Source: Neoceratodus forsteri
Lineage: Eukaryota > Chordata > Ceratodontiformes > Ceratodontidae
Assembly: GCA_016271365.2 (NCBI GenBank)
Contig: CM057454.1
Span: forward strand, 702,243,501 to 702,307,500
Length of the DNA: 64,000 nucleotides
Direction of reading: 5' to 3'
In this document: positions 24,090-37,526 of the stretch, one piece after another
How the letters are laid out: every line of letters begins with the position of its first letter
How positions within the stretch are numbered: position 1 is the stretch's first letter
The notes under the pieces: model-generated
The model's input: only the letters and a program-made list of their open reading frames with translations
Databases searched by the model: none
Told to the model about the DNA's origin: nothing
Made by a program: the position numbers and the translations under genes

Positions 24090-27000
24090 TTTTTTATTAA
24101 TGAAATCATACAATTCAAAATTCAAAACTAAAAATAAAAACACATAATGTACAAAAAATCAAAATCATCCAATATAAACAATAGAAGGAACAGAGGTTAG
24201 CTAGTAAATAAAAACAGTAATGAAACAGAACAAACAAAATCAAGAAGAAACATTCCTGATAGAACTGAAAATCCCTATGTAACTGGAAAATCACTATCAG
24301 TAGTCCAGAGTAAATTCCTCCAAACTGCCCGCAATATTAACTTGTCCATACATTTGGATTCTTGAAGATAAATATCATATAAATCCTTAAAAATGTTTCC
24401 ATACATTCTTAGAATGTAATCTCTTTCTGTTGAAGATTAAATAAACATCTAGAATGCCAACATACTATTTAATTACTACAAAATAACAAAGTACTACTCC
24501 CATTTAACCCATGTTTGTGGATAATCTCCATACATAAGCAACGGAAATGATACATGCTGAAAACTGAAACACGAGATGCATTGTAAAGAAATGTCTAAAA
24601 TCAGCAAATAGGAACAGGTAAAATACAAGTGCATAACAGTTTCCTGCTGATTGATACACAGGGTCTAGAGCATATTCTTTCCTCCACCCTTTTGTGATTT
24701 TGGTTTCCTTCATATTCTGTTTCTCATGGCAGTTGAGCCAATGATGATCTTTAAATTTAACGAACCCTTTTTTCAGTTAAAAAAGTAAGTAAAGCTGTTT
24801 TACAGCCCACTGGACATGGGAAAGGGATCTAAGTCTGTAAAGTGTGCTTCTATAACAGAAGTATAAAGCTGTTTTTATTGTTAGCTATCACCATCCTACT
24901 ATCTATCCCCATGAACAAAGTTTAACAAACACCTCACGAAATAAGCCAGAGAAGAAACAACATTTTTAACTTGGCTAAATGGCCTGTATCCCAAGCTATA
25001 ATTCAAGGTGACACCGTGTGAACAAAAATGTCACACCAGTATTTATCAGAGATACAAACAAAGGCTTAAGATTGGCATGCAAAAATTGACAGAAAAAAAA
25101 CAACACAGGGTTCACCATTTGTTGTCCACCCAAATTTCATGGTAAATACAGTATATTCCATTTGATAGGATTAAGCCTACTCCCCCAAAAGGACTGAAAA
25201 AAAGACTATAAAGTTTAGCTTCCCTTGTCTTAGGTGCTGGAAAAACCGAACTAAGAAATAAAAAAAATAGGTATAAGTTAAGTTTTAATCAAATAAACAC
25301 ACTTTAGTAGCTCATTTTAGCCCTGTTCCAATGTTGAACCATCTGCATACCGAGCTGTAATTTTCTATCTCAGTTCTCGATATCCATCTGAGTACCCCAT
25401 ATTCAATGCCTAAAATTTTCAAAGAACCTGACATAAGAGAGAGTCCTGCTATCTGTTCTGTGTGGACAACCTGACTTCCTAAAGGCTTCCTCTACTTTTA
25501 AGTGTGTTCAATTGTACCTGAGTATGTGCCATACTCCTTGCAATTGCCATTGCATTTTCAGCTGACTGGGTGTTTCCTACCAGGAGAACCACATCATCAG
25601 CATAGGCCAGTGCTGTGTAGGGGACCGTAGAATGCAACAGCCTAATCGGGTCAATTCCTGTAGCAGAATTAAGAAGCCGTAAAGGGATCAATACTAAATA
25701 TATATAAAAGGGGCTAATCTGGCATCCCTGGTGAACACTTTTCTAAATATGAACATAAGGACAAAAAGCCATTAATACAAGGTCTAACAGTAGCTGTACA
25801 ATATAGGGCATGTAATCATTCTATAAAGGTTTGAGGATACCATAATGATGTAACACCTGCCACAGAAATACATGGTCTACGTTGTCAAAAGCCTGTCTCT
25901 GGTCCAAAGAAAAGACATACCCTTCTAATGGGGAGACAGAATTCTATCAAAAAGTTCACGTAATAAAATCAATTGGTCTGTTATAGTATTCCCTGGCACA
26001 CTACAAGACTGCACAGGGAAATCAAAATCTTGTCACAGACAATAACCTGTATTCAACATTTTAATAAGGATCTTAAAATCCTTATTCAAAAGACTGATAG
26101 GCCTCCAATTAACCAGATCCAGTCTATCTCCTTTTTAAAAGAAAATAAGGACCCCAGTAGCCATGTCAAAAGGCACATTCTTATTATGAAGGGTAAAATT
26201 ATAAACTGAGGTGAGCTCCTCCAGGATTTCACTACGCACAATATGATAAAGTTCTGACGTAAGGCCATCCTGACCAGGGGTTTTACATTTTGACAAAGCC
26301 TGTATGGCAGCTGCAACTTTCTGAGCTTGGAAAGGGTCAGTCAGCCCAAGGAGGTGATCCTGAGGTGCATGGGGAACCTGAAGCTGTTCAAAAAATGGAG
26401 AAAAATAATGGATCTCAACAATCTGTTCGTTAAATAATGAGGCTGCATAGTCAGATGCAGTGCAAAGAATATGATCCTGCACAGTTTGGACCACTCCCTG
26501 TCGATCATATAGGGCAGTAATAGCTTTAGTCTTAATCAGCTCTTGGTTTCTAAGTAAAGGACAAGTAGCTGAAAATGCCCATGTACACCATGCCGCTGTT
26601 GCAGCTTAAGACCCTCAGTCAGTTTCAGATGAAATTGCATCATTTTGTTCTGAAAATGTGAAATTTGATCCGAAAAATTATGTCTAGTATCCTGAGAAAG
26701 AGAATATAAGTGTTGAAGTTGCTTCCTATCCTGTAAGTACACAAAATAAGCCCCATTCCTGAGATGTCTGCTGTTAGCAATGAGCAAAGTCCTAAGCTCC
26801 TTTTTCGTCTCTAGCCACCAACTGACCGGATCCTCATATAAATCAAACAATGATCTCCAGCATTTCAAAAAATCTGTGATACGCTGCAGAAATCCTGTTT
26901 GTACCGAAAGAGTGGAATTTAGTTTCCAGTACCCAGGTCCAACAGGGGCTACTGCCCTTCCTAATGGATGTGTTAAGAGCTTATGATCAGAATATGCCGA

Positions 27001-27652
27001 GGTTCAATGGAAACAGTTTGAATAAGCAAAGAAGTAGAAAGAAAGAGAAAATCTATTTGTGTAGATAGCACCTTTAAAGAAAGTTTTTCTCTGATACCTG
27101 TATGAGCAAATATTGCATCCTTTAGACGGCAACATGAAGAGCCGTGTTTAATGCAGCCATGTCACCAAACATTTTATCTGTCATCGATCAGCTCCCCATC
27201 CTGTTTACTCAATCCACAATTAAAGTCTCCCATTCCCCAGATTACACAGTGAGCAGTGTGCAAAAAGGCTAATTTGCTGAAAAGGGATGTATGTTCAGCT
27301 TTGGTTTGAGGTGCATATGCATTACTGACCCGAAAGAGGGTATTTTCTAAAATGAAGTCAAGTAATAGGACTCTCCCAGGTACAAGGCCTAACACCCTGA
27401 CAATCGTCTTAATTATATGAAAATAATTCCCACCCCATAAAACAATCCAAGCCTATCGACCAAAAGGAAGTCCCAGAGAGCCATTCCTTAGTAGAAATGG
27501 TCAACTCCACAGTGGTGAAACCTGGTGTCCTGTAAAAGGAACACCTCAGGAGGATAAGTTTGCAGAATATTAAACACCACTCTCCTTTTGAAATTATTCT
27601 TAATACTATTGATGTTATATGTCAAAATTAAGAAAGGAGGGTAAAAGGACAT
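24090..27652 (-). pseudogene. Tx1-type LINE ORF2 (endonuclease-reverse transcriptase), antisense, broken
   Basis: The likely ATG is at 27652-27650, only about 24 bp downstream of the ORF1 stop. The N-terminus reads LTYNINSIKNNFKRR and LLQDTRF, then NAYAPQTKAEHTS and a GDFNCGLS motif (27174-27395), giving the APE endonuclease. The linker has SKCKTPGQDGLTSELYH (26135-26494). RT motifs follow as WRPISLLNKDFKILI, SLDQRQAFDNVDHVFLW and ALAYADDVVLL (25580-25615). The LDQ..AFD.VDH signature is typical of the Tx1 clade as I know it. The 3' end is near 24090, where the minus strand reads AATAAAAAATG. Frameshifts are frequent and it is inactive. Confidence 0.85.
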
Positions 27653-27676
27653 TAGAAAGACTCAATGGGGCTGTTC

Positions 27677-30500
27677 TCATTTTTTCTTTTTCCTGGGTTT
27701 CCCCTTTCGTTGTGGAGGCTTAGAAGGAGACCCACCTACTTCTATGTCTAGCATAACATGTTGTTTCTCTGGTAGATTAAGACCAACAGAGGAACATACT
27801 GAGTCAGTATCTGAGTTATCAACATTCGAAAGCACATAAAATCTATTGGAGGTAGTCTGCACAGTAGTTTTAGATACTTTAGGTGTTGGTTGAGTCCAAG
27901 TTGGCCTCTTTCTAGTGGTCATTCTATGTTCAATAACCCCTACCCTGGGGGGACATGGAGCAGGTTGGGCCTGGTCCTGACTAGCTAATTCAGAGCCACC
28001 CGGCAAAGCAGCAGTCTGCTCTGTAGAATCAACAGAGAGGAGAAGAAGTCTCCCCTGGACATGTTACTGGGCGTGCCTCAGATACAACAGGGGGTAAAGA
28101 ATCCAAATTACCTGTAATAGTTATCTCAGGAGTAGGAGTAGCCTCTCCTAGCCATGATGTGGAAGCCTTATTATAGTCTCTCTGGGCCAAGGTGACCAGG
28201 AGACGCTGTTCCTCACCATCAGCAGAAGAGGATTTCTGATGGGCTGCTTCAGGGCAAGCTACATATGCATGGCCTTCTTTCCCACAGAGGTTACAACAAA
28301 TAGTACTTCTACACTGACTGCTGGTATGGCTTTTCTTGTGACAATGGGTACATTTAAGCAGATCATAAGCACTGCTAATGTGACCAGGAAGTTCACACTT
28401 GTAACAGGTCTTAGGCTGACCAGTGTTGAACAGGACACCTATATCTCTCCCTAAAAATAAACAATTAGGTAAATGCTGGAAGCCCTCATCCTCTGTTCAT
28501 AAAATCACTTTAATTCTCCACCCACCTGTCCAGATCCCTTCAGAATCAAAGATGGCCTCTGGATGGCCAGTCACAGTACTCCTCTGTTTGAGCCAGAACA
28601 GCAAGTCAGTAACACTAACACCTTCATTTCTGAAGAGAATAGTAATGGTTTTGTGAGCAGGTCTAGTAAGCGGAATCACCTCAAAGGGGTCCACAAAGGT
28701 GTTTTCTTCACTTGGTGATATTGTGCCCAGAATTTATCTAGACCACTCCTAGTTTGAAACTGACATCAAAAACATTTTCTCCAGAAATATGAATCAGAGC
28801 ATATAATTCAGAAACATTAAATTGCAAACTACTTTTTAACAAGGTACACCCACATAAACTCTATCCAGAAAAGTATCTAATCACCCTTTGTAAACAAGCT
28901 GCACAGCATTGTGGCATTTAGCAGGTAAATAGTATTATGAAAAAAAAGAAGCATAAGGTTTAGAAGTCTGAGGAATGGAAGGTTGTTCAACCACCTCATG
29001 CAATACATTTGAGCAATTCCAAAGAGCTGCAGGATATTTTAGGGATGTCAGAAAAGTCTGAAAAGTCACTGAGGCCTTCTTCCACAATATCCTGGTCAGG
29101 GACACCGACCCTGGTCCAGGGTTTATTTGTAAAATGGGATGCTGCGTGAGCTCAAGGTCTGGAGGCAATTGAAGAGGGAAGATGTTGGTCCCCTTCCCAG
29201 CAATAGAATCCACAACAGGAGCATCTGGAGGTAAAGCAGTAGAAGGTAAATAAATAAAAGTAAAAATAGGCAAGCATCATGGACGTAAGTCTAATTTAGC
29301 TTGAAATCACCTATGAAACTATGAAGGTAAAGTCATAGCCAAGGCCTCTGGAATTCTGTGGTTCTATGTTATGGAATTTGCCGTAGAATTTGCATCATGC
29401 CGCAGAATATATATAGTGTCAGTAGAATTATTTGTTTTTTGTGAATTTTCATATAAATATACTGTTTTCCATAGTGTTAGGCTTTCTTTCCTACCTCGCT
29501 TATCCTGAAGCCCTCCTCTATGTTCCGCTTTATGATGTCATCGATGACATCACATCATATTAGCCAATGACAGGACTGCATTCTGCCAGAGAAATGAATA
29601 AATCATGCCATGAAATCACAAATGCTGCCGCGAGAAGTCAAGGAGCCCTGCATGAAATCAAAAATTCTGCCGCCAGAACACCAGGGGCCCAGGTCATAGC
29701 CAAAGGAGCCCCATCAGTCCCTAAAACAGAATTAGTACTTACAGCAGCAGAAGCAGGTATCGGTGACATTGTGACCCCTGGTATTTTAATAGGCATAAAG
29801 CCGAAATACAGTTCTGCATGTCAGGGAGGAACCCAATCTGCCACCTTCAGAGAGTCCTCCACTGACCCAGGTTGCCCATCCATCACAGGAACATCAGCCC
29901 AGCATAATTTGCTGGGAGTCCCTTATGAACTACATGCTCCAAGGATTGCTTCTCCAGATCAGCGGGAAAAATTGTTGCAGCAGCTTGGTCTTGCCCGATT
30001 GGTGGAATACAATGTGCGTGCCTACTCCAGCATCTCTTTAGGCTATATCTATAGTAACACTCTGGTTCGTCGTCACACCTCACCCTAGAGTCTTTGCCAT
30101 ATTCTTCAAGTGTTTGGTCTGAAATTGATCAACAAGTTCCTGTTTTTTCCTCAGATAGGTTTGTTCTTCAAGCAACAGTAACTGCTGCAACGTTTTATCA
30201 TCCAATTGTTGTAATTGGTGGAACTGGTGAAGTAACAACAGTAGAATCCTTAGATAGGCCAGAACGGTCCTCAGTACTTAAAGCAGCTGAATTTTCAGCT
30301 CCCATAACCACAGCACTTGCAGTAGCATCAAAAAAAAGTCTGTCTCTGTCAGCTCATGAGTTGAGGAGGAGACAGACTTCCTGACCTGCTGCACATCCAT
30401 CTTCATGTCCGCAGTACAGCAACTGACTCGACGGTTAAAGGGTCCCCTACTGTTGAGTAGGGAATTTCCCCGTGCTCCTGTCCAAATTTTTCCCATTCAC
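27677..30500 (-). pseudogene. Tx1-type LINE ORF1 with three zinc knuckles, antisense
   Basis: Nucleic-acid-binding ORF1 upstream of the Tx1-type ORF2. The minus-strand order is: a decayed N-terminal part (30500-29280, interrupted by a MITE); FEVIPLTRPAHKTITILF and GIWTGGWRIKVIL (28694-28497), an RRM-like gag segment; then CYKC...C, CTHCHKKSHTSSQC and CNLCGKEGHAYVAC (28411-28245), of which the last two are clean CX2CX4HX4C knuckles. It ends in a basic tail with stop at 27679-27677. Stops and frame changes are scattered through it. The knuckles and close ORF2 spacing separate this element from the RIERAHR-type LINE at window start. Confidence 0.8.
29342..29692. mobile_element. MITE-like insertion in the Tx1 ORF1 region
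   Basis: Both flanks carry the same 10-bp GTCATAGCCA (29332-29341 and 29693-29702), a candidate target-site duplication. The ends are imperfect inverted repeats: left AGGCCTCTGGAATTCTG, and right, in reverse complement, a GGGCCCCTGGTGTTCTG type. The interior has repeated CCGCAGAAT-like motifs. About 350 bp, noncoding. The superfamily is not determined. The plus-strand open frame across it is accidental. Confidence 0.65.
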
Positions 30501-30959
30501 TAAAATGCCACCAACAGCTTAATCTGGTTCAAAGTCAATTGGCATTCATCTGTATCCCCTCCCGGTTGTGCCTGAAAAATAGGCAGAATTTGTCTAGTAC
30601 ACTTACCCGTCAACAAAAACTTACTGAACTAAGCTAAATTTCTCAGCTGAAGCCCTATTGGCTCTGGACAGAGTTTGTTTATATACCTGTAGTTAAGGAA
30701 CTACTGTACATACAATCAATCACATTCCCACTGCCTCCCAAATACAGTGCTATCTAACTCTACTATAAAAAATCAATATCCGTAGTTTACAATATTCTTC
30801 TGAAAGCTAAGGTCAAGACTCCAGATCATTTGAGACTAAACTGAAAACAACATTTGGTTTCATCTTCCAAATGAGAGTATGTTAGAAACACTGACTTACC
30901 CATTTGACAAAGTCTACTCCTCAAAAGTGTGGCAAATACTTTACCACCACTATGCTAAC
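30501..30959. other. 5' flank of the Tx1 element and unassigned DNA
   Basis: The Tx1 element probably extends into the first part of this stretch (5' UTR). The remainder has no recognisable feature apart from the AGCCCTATTGGCTCTGG phrase shared with about 23111. Confidence 0.35.
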
Positions 30960-31552
30960 TACAGTAAAATAGATTCACAAACTAATGGCAAATGTCCTAG
31001 ATGTCTGACCAACCCATGTCTCTGACCCACATCTTCCTAACCTGGAGGAGGCTATCAAAATGTAGGGACACAGTGAGGTGTTGGAACAGTGGGCAAAGCT
31101 AAAAAAGAGCAGAGTAAAAGCACCAAACCTCCTCATCAAACAAGTGAGCAAAAGTAAGATGAAAAAGAGACCATTATGGTTCTCAACAGAGGGGGCTAAA
31201 AAGGTAAAGGCTAAAAGGTCATCATTCAGAAAGTATGAGGAGATGTAGATGGAGAATGATAAGGAGGTGTGTGAGGAGAAACAGAGGGAAGCAGGGAAAG
31301 CAGTAAGGAGCACAAAGGCACAAATTTAAGAGATAATAGCTCAGGATATAGTGAAAGGGGGAAAGACATTTTTAGCTAGGAAAGTGAAAAGAGGAAAACC
31401 AGGGTTGCGATTGTAAGGTTAAAAGAAAGGAGGGACTCTTCAGAGGGGGGCCAGGAAAAGGCAGACATGCTGAACAAATACTTTTGTTAAGTGTTCACAG
31501 AAAAAAGAGAAAGGGACGAGACACAAAAGAGTCACGGAAGCTTTGGAGATAG
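30960..31552 (+). pseudogene. CR1 LINE ORF2, endonuclease-RT linker fragment
   Basis: The frame reads KKRPLWFSTEGAKKVKAKR, SSFRKYEEM, a KAVRSTKAQI-type helix and KGGKTFLARKVKRGKPG, the conserved linker of CR1 ORF2 between endonuclease and RT. It stops at the equivalent of the position just before the RT domain, exactly where the Harbinger-like element begins. The CR1 piece starting at 40225 picks up from about that position. Confidence 0.75.
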
Positions 31553-32153
31553 GGGGCCCGATTTTCAAAAGCTGTGATGTCAGACGCAAAATGCGTCTAA
31601 GTCAAGGGTTGCATCAAATGCAGCTGTGTCCATGCGAATAGCTGGTATTTTAGAAAAAACACAATTTGTATCCAGATGCAGTAAACCAATGTCGTACACA
31701 GACTGCAGCATAAAAAGGCATGCAAACCGCCAGTCGGACGCAGAGCGTGAGGAAAGTGGGATGGATCGCTAAAAGTGGAAGGGAGGTGAAACAGGAACCA
31801 AACAAAGCAGAATATTGATACAGGCAAGTACAATGAGGTACAGGAAACCACACAGGTGTACTGCACACCTGCCTGCATTGCAGCCACAGTATTAACTTCT
31901 GTGGTTTACAGCACCAGAGACCACCCAAACAACAGCACTAGCCGGAAATAGAGTGGAACCCTCCCTACTCAGGTAAGGTATGCCCACTGCAAGTGTATGT
32001 ACTGTACTGAATGCACCAGCATGGCACACCTGCCTGCACTGCTGCACTGTACCAATGCCTCAGTTCTGTTTCTGACAGCACCTGAGACCACCCACAGAAC
32101 AGAGCTGTGTAGGACACGACTGTGGAATGGTCAACCAGCAGACCAAAAGCAGG

Positions 32154-33785
32154 TACAGAAGAAGAACTTCACGATGGAGGAGACAGATGTGCTCCTAGAG
32201 GCTGTGGAGGCAAATGCCACCATACTCCTCAGCGGCAGCGAACAAGACCCACAGATTTAAGCTAAGGGTGGCATGGGAGGAAGTGGCCAGAAAGTGAACT
32301 CTGTCAGCAGGGTGACGACACGTGTGGAGCCCAAGGTGACACACTGACCTCACATGATGGTCCAAAGAGAAATTGGCACAGATCCACAGGAACAGAGTTG
32401 CCACTGAAGAGGGACCGCATGAACCAGTGGAACTAACCAGCCAGGAGGAGATGGTGGCATCCCAGATAAGCAGGCAGAGCATTGAGGGAGACAGCAATCT
32501 TGACATGTTCAGGATGCATAGCGGTGAAGGTGTGTGGTAGAGCACACCATGTATCTGGATGCAGGATTATGGACAATGACAATGAGCACAAGTGTAGCAC
32601 ATGGCAGTGCGCATGATCCAATACATGTTAGACAAGGGCACTCTGTGGATGCTGGTCAAATGCCATCTGCCATCATTGCCAGTGCAGCTGAGCCACACCA
32701 TGAGTGGGGAACATGCATGCTGCACATGGCATGGGCCCATGACTGCAGCACAACTGATGGCACACCACACAGGACACAACCTGCTCAGCAGATGGATGAT
32801 ACAGACAGAACAGAGGCCCACAGAGGGCATCACATACCTGTGCAGTGTACCATGTGGCACAATGCAGACAACTGTAGCACAGTGGTCCCAGAGGCCCACA
32901 TAGGGCATACATTGCTACACATGTGTGATGTACACAGCCATCAAAAACACAGCCACTGTTCGGACCGACCGCTGTTAACCCTCTGTTGCAGGTACCAGTG
33001 GAACATCAGGAACAGTAGGGCCATGATCAGGTACCAGTGGAACATCAGAAACAGGAGGGCTATGAGCGGGTACCAGTGGAACATCAGGAACAGGAGGGCC
33101 ATAAGCATCAGGACCCAGAGCGGGATGGCAAAACACTGGACACACACAGACCAATGACATAGATGATGACACGTCCACTGGTGGTGGGGATAGTGACAGT
33201 GATAGTAGTCCAGATGACACCATGGGACATTCCATACATGCCACAATGAGGCTGCAGAGGAATCCATAGCTGATGGGGGAGGTAATGCAAAGGAGACAGA
33301 GGAGAGTGATGATGGGGCATTGAAGTGGATGGTGGGGAAGAGGTGAGGGAGTCCGAAGAGGGTGAGAATGATGGCACAGAGGATAGCCATGAGGACATTC
33401 ATGACAACATTGCCCCGGACCTGTCCCCAACACCATCCATGCTTGAGGGAGGTAGGGTGGGTGAGGATGTCGGGAAGACACAGTAGGATGTCCAAGAGCA
33501 TGGACGATGTGGACAGACTGTGCCACAACATGCTCTCATCTGAGGAAAGTCTCTCCCATGAACTGTCGTCAATACAGGAGCACACTGGCACACACACCAC
33601 AGTAGCAGAGGCACACTCATCAGCGAATGCATGAGGACATGGCAAGTGTCAGGGATGCCATCACCAAGGGCATGAGGAGTGTGGCCAGCCAGTTGCAGCA
33701 GCAGGATGACATCATGCAGGGGTTGCAGATGGTTAATGAACGCCAGACTGCCATGCTGGAGCACATGTCCAGTGCTCTGGAGTGA
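32154..33785 (+). pseudogene. Harbinger-associated MYB/SANT-like protein gene, broken
   Basis: In PIF/Harbinger transposons this protein binds the transposon ends and helps the transposase enter the nucleus. The start reads KKNFTMEETDVLLEAVEAN at 32154-32210. After a frameshift come AWEEVA- and NSVSRVTTRVEP-like segments, the trihelix-like domain. The gene then decays. An acidic stretch ESEEGENDGTEDSHED appears near 33350, and the C-terminus has VRDAITKGMRSVASQLQQQD and MVNERQTAMLEHMSSALE, a coiled-coil tail ending in TGA at 33783-33785. The middle (32520-33340) shows no clear homology and may hold introns. Confidence 0.7.
32991..33107 (+). repeat. 39-bp minisatellite, three units
   Basis: GGTACCAGTGGAACATCAG starts at 32991, 33030 and 33069 with near-identical units of 39 bp, a multiple of three. 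It lies inside the MYB-like gene region. Confidence 0.9.
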
Positions 33786-34770
33786 CTTGTGTGGCTACAG
33801 GGCTCTGGCATAAGGATACCTGACACTGCACACCCTGTATGCAGTGACAACAGGGGATGGCTGCAACACTCCATGTCCATGCCTGGCCCCTCAAACTGGG
33901 ACACCAATGTGATGCATTGCAAGAGTGCAGCATATGAACACAGCATTGGGCAGGTACAGTTGGCTGGGTAAGGACACAACATGTGGACCTGCTGGTGTGC
34001 ACAACTCAGAACGCACTGCCCATGATGTGGCCGGATGACATAGTGCCACACCACAGTGTCCCAAGACTGAACAATGCACCAACTGCAGCACATGCAATGG
34101 TGGGTATACCAGACAGATGCCTGCCAGTGAGCCACATACAACAGACTATCAGAGGTAGTGTGCCATGGACATACCAGCCAAACAGTATGGCCACACCTTA
34201 GCTGGACAGTGCACTCAACACATCACTGAGTGGGCAATGACACATCGCCATGTAGCTGTCTGAGTGTGCAAATACAGTGATGGATGTGCACACAGACATA
34301 GATGCTGACATGGATATGTCAGCATTGTGATCTATCACAAATAATATGGCCACAGACACATCTATACCCATGGACATGTCACAGGGCCCTGTACAAGCTG
34401 TACATTGAAGAGGGGATTTTCCATGTCCCACCTAGGCTATATCACAGGCCACTGACACATACAGACAGACCATGTTCTGTGCCACCACAGACATGACCAA
34501 AATGTGCTGCTGTGATAGTCGACACAGGGGCACAGAATACGGAGGCACAGGAACATGACAGTGACAGTGCAGCACAGTGCCAGTCATGAACCACAGGTCC
34601 ATCAAGGGACCACTGTAGCCCCCAAAGATGCCATGCACACCATGGCAGTGTCCAACAACATGGCAACACATGTTCCTACGATGGTCAGCCATGTGGAAAT
34701 GGACACCATAAACCAGGCATTGGGTCAGCGATGGTCACGGGGCCATAGGCCGCATCCTGCCCTGCCTGAA

Positions 34771-35000
34771 ACAGACCCAAACATAGGTGCACAGTCAGCT
34801 GCAACGACCAAGCCATGGCACTATGCCAGACACCCTGTCCAGCAAGCAGCCACTGGCAGTGCCCTGCAACCACTGATGGGTAAGGGTGGTGGCTCGCCCG
34901 CACAGGATCCCAATGTGGGAGCACAGGCAGCCTCAATGACAGGGCCATGGCACTCTGCCAGACACCCTGTCCAGTAAGCAGCCACTAGCAATACCCTGCA
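34771..35000 (+). repeat. About 139-bp tandem duplication
   Basis: GCCATGGCACT(A/C)TGCCAGACACC followed by a CAAGCAGCCACTGGCA-type stretch occurs twice (about 34812 and 34951). It is a local duplication inside the Harbinger-like block. Confidence 0.8.
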
Positions 35001-35685
35001 AGTACTGTCAGATAACAGTGGCAGCAGTGGGCCTGGCTGGTATGGGTGGACACTGCAAGAACAAAGTGGCAGACACAGGATGTGGCAGGGGCAAGTAAAG
35101 CTCTGCAGCACATCTCCACTGTACAATAGACACATGACCAGGCCTGCATGCCCAGCAGACTGTAACCACACCATAGTGGGCAATATCCACTGACAAGGAA
35201 CCCTCCACAGGTTTGGCACCATGCATGTACCCCTAATACCACCATACACAACCCACACACACACATACACAGCCCCAACCACAAACCCACCACAACAGAG
35301 CAATCCTGGACACACACAGGCTGTCCGTGGTGCTGTGTCATGCAGTATCCACCACTGTGGCCATCTGAATATTCAGCAGCACACTACAGCAGCCAATGCT
35401 GTGCCTGACCAACACAGACAGTGGGATTTGCCATACAGACCAGTCCATGAACTAATGCCTACCTGCACCTCAACAGTGACATGGCCAAGATACTCTATCC
35501 AGCCACCCATGTTGTGTTATGGCCACAACTCATACAAACCCCAAAAACATAGACAGTAGCATTACACCACTGTCCCTCCTGTACCATATCCATATGTTAT
35601 GCAGTTCCCCATGATGGGTGTGGTGTCCTCCTGGTACACCATGGTGATGCGTATTTACAAGGGCACGTTGTCATGTGCCAGATGA

Positions 35686-37479
35686 GTGTGGTCTACACAT
35701 CAGGCCAACTTCAAGAATGCTCTCACTGACACCTGGGGTAACGGGAGAGATTTCTGGAACAATATTAAAGAGGTCACTGGGAAGCAGTCCAAATCTTCCC
35801 CAACCTTGTTAAACATAAATTGGAGTACTATGCTTGACCCTAAAATAATAGCTAATACCTTCAACACCGCGTTCACGGATCTCAGCAGTGTTCTCCCCTC
35901 TGACTTTTTCAATGAACATGATGCTCCCACTTCTCTCAGCTCCTTATCCTCTGCTAGCCACCCACCTTTCTACTTCAAAGCAGTCAAGATGCATGAAGTT
36001 CGCAAATATGTTACCAAAGCAATCAGCAAATCCAGATCTAGCAATGATACACTTGACCTTAAGCTGCTGTCCCTCACCCTTGGAGAGGTGCTCGGGCCAC
36101 TGACAAGTATTTTCAACCTCTCTCTTAGCCTCAGCCAGTTCCCTGACAAATGGAAATCTGCCACTGTTACCCTGATCCACAAAAGTGGTGACAGGGCCAC
36201 CCATGGGAACTACCGCCCGATCTCCATATTGCTTCCCCTCTCCAAGGCCCTTGAACGTATTGTAGCAGACCAGCTCACTGACTTTTTGTATAAACATAAT
36301 ATTCTGTGTATGCAGCAACATGGCTTCAGAAAAGGACATAGTACCTCTTCAGCTCTGCTGGAATTCACTGGTGCCATTCATAGCTCACTGGACAAAGGTC
36401 AGCTAACTTGAGTTTATTGATTTGACCAAGGCATTCAATACTGTCCACCACTGCCTCCTGCATGTTCAGCTGCAGAATGCAGGGCTTTCCCTGACTCAGC
36501 AGCCTGGTTCAAAAGCTACTTGGAAAACGGACACAAACAGTGAAAATCGCCAGATGTCTCTCTGATGCCAGACCTGTCCATTCAGGAGTCCCCAGGGATC
36601 CATTCTGGGCCCCTACTTTCAGCCTGTTCCTGAACACCCTTCCGATTCCTGCCCAGAACAAATCATCCTTTACGTTGATGATGCTGTAATCCTTGCCTCA
36701 CACCAGGATCCCAAATCGCTAGAAGACAATCTCCAGCTTGGTTTTACTTCGACTGAAAACTGGTTTACAAAGTACAAACTGATCCTAAATCATGAAAAAA
36801 ACAAAGTCCATGATTTTCAGCAGCTCCCATAACAAACATAAGCTGCATCCCCGCTCCATCAAAACCAGCCAAGGAGTTGTTCTGGAACAGGTACACTCCT
36901 TTAAATACCTTGGGATCACCCTAGACCCTCATCTCTTCTATGGTGCCACATTTACTATGTAGCCAAAACTACTAATACCCATCTTGACCTACTTTTCTGG
37001 CACAGGCAACATCTTACCCCAGAAGCCTTGTCAGTCGCTGTCCAGAGCTCTGTCATCTCCATTATTGACTATGGACTTATTATCTATGGCTCTGCCACTG
37101 CTACTGCTCTCAGACGTGTATCCACCTCCCTCAATAAGGCATGCGGGCTCATCACTGGATCCCACCGTCTCACTCATACGTGTCACCTCCATGCTCAAAC
37201 TGGGTGGTTGCAACTCACCAATCAGATAAAGTACCAAACCTGCACCATAGCAAAGAAAATAACTATCAGCCTAGCACACCCTGGAGTCTGTGCTCTTTTA
37301 CACCCCAGAAACAACCCCTGGAACAACAGGGGGTCTAAACCACAGCTCCTGCAAGTTCCCCACTGTTGCACAACACAAGGTCAAAGAGCTTTTGCTTATA
37401 GGGCACCTAGCTGGCTAAATGGACTCTGCAGTGACATTTCCTCTACTCCCTTGCTTGGTGCTTTTAAATCAAGGCTCAG

Positions 37480-37526
<47 letters not shown>

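Larger units (their letters stand above)
31553..35685 (+). mobile_element. Harbinger-like element carrying only a MYB-like gene
   Basis: It opens with GGGGCCCGATTTTCAAAAGC, similar to Harbinger-type termini. Composition switches to CA/TG-rich for the next 4 kb. It contains a MYB/SANT-like gene of the kind that accompanies PIF/Harbinger transposases, but no DDE transposase that I can recognise. The right terminus was not found. The L2 fragment from 35686 may have truncated it. Confidence 0.6.

Noticed and set aside
29567..30088. 173-codon plus-strand open frame
   Set aside because: It crosses a MITE and the antisense Tx1 ORF1 region and shows no motif. It is an antisense shadow.
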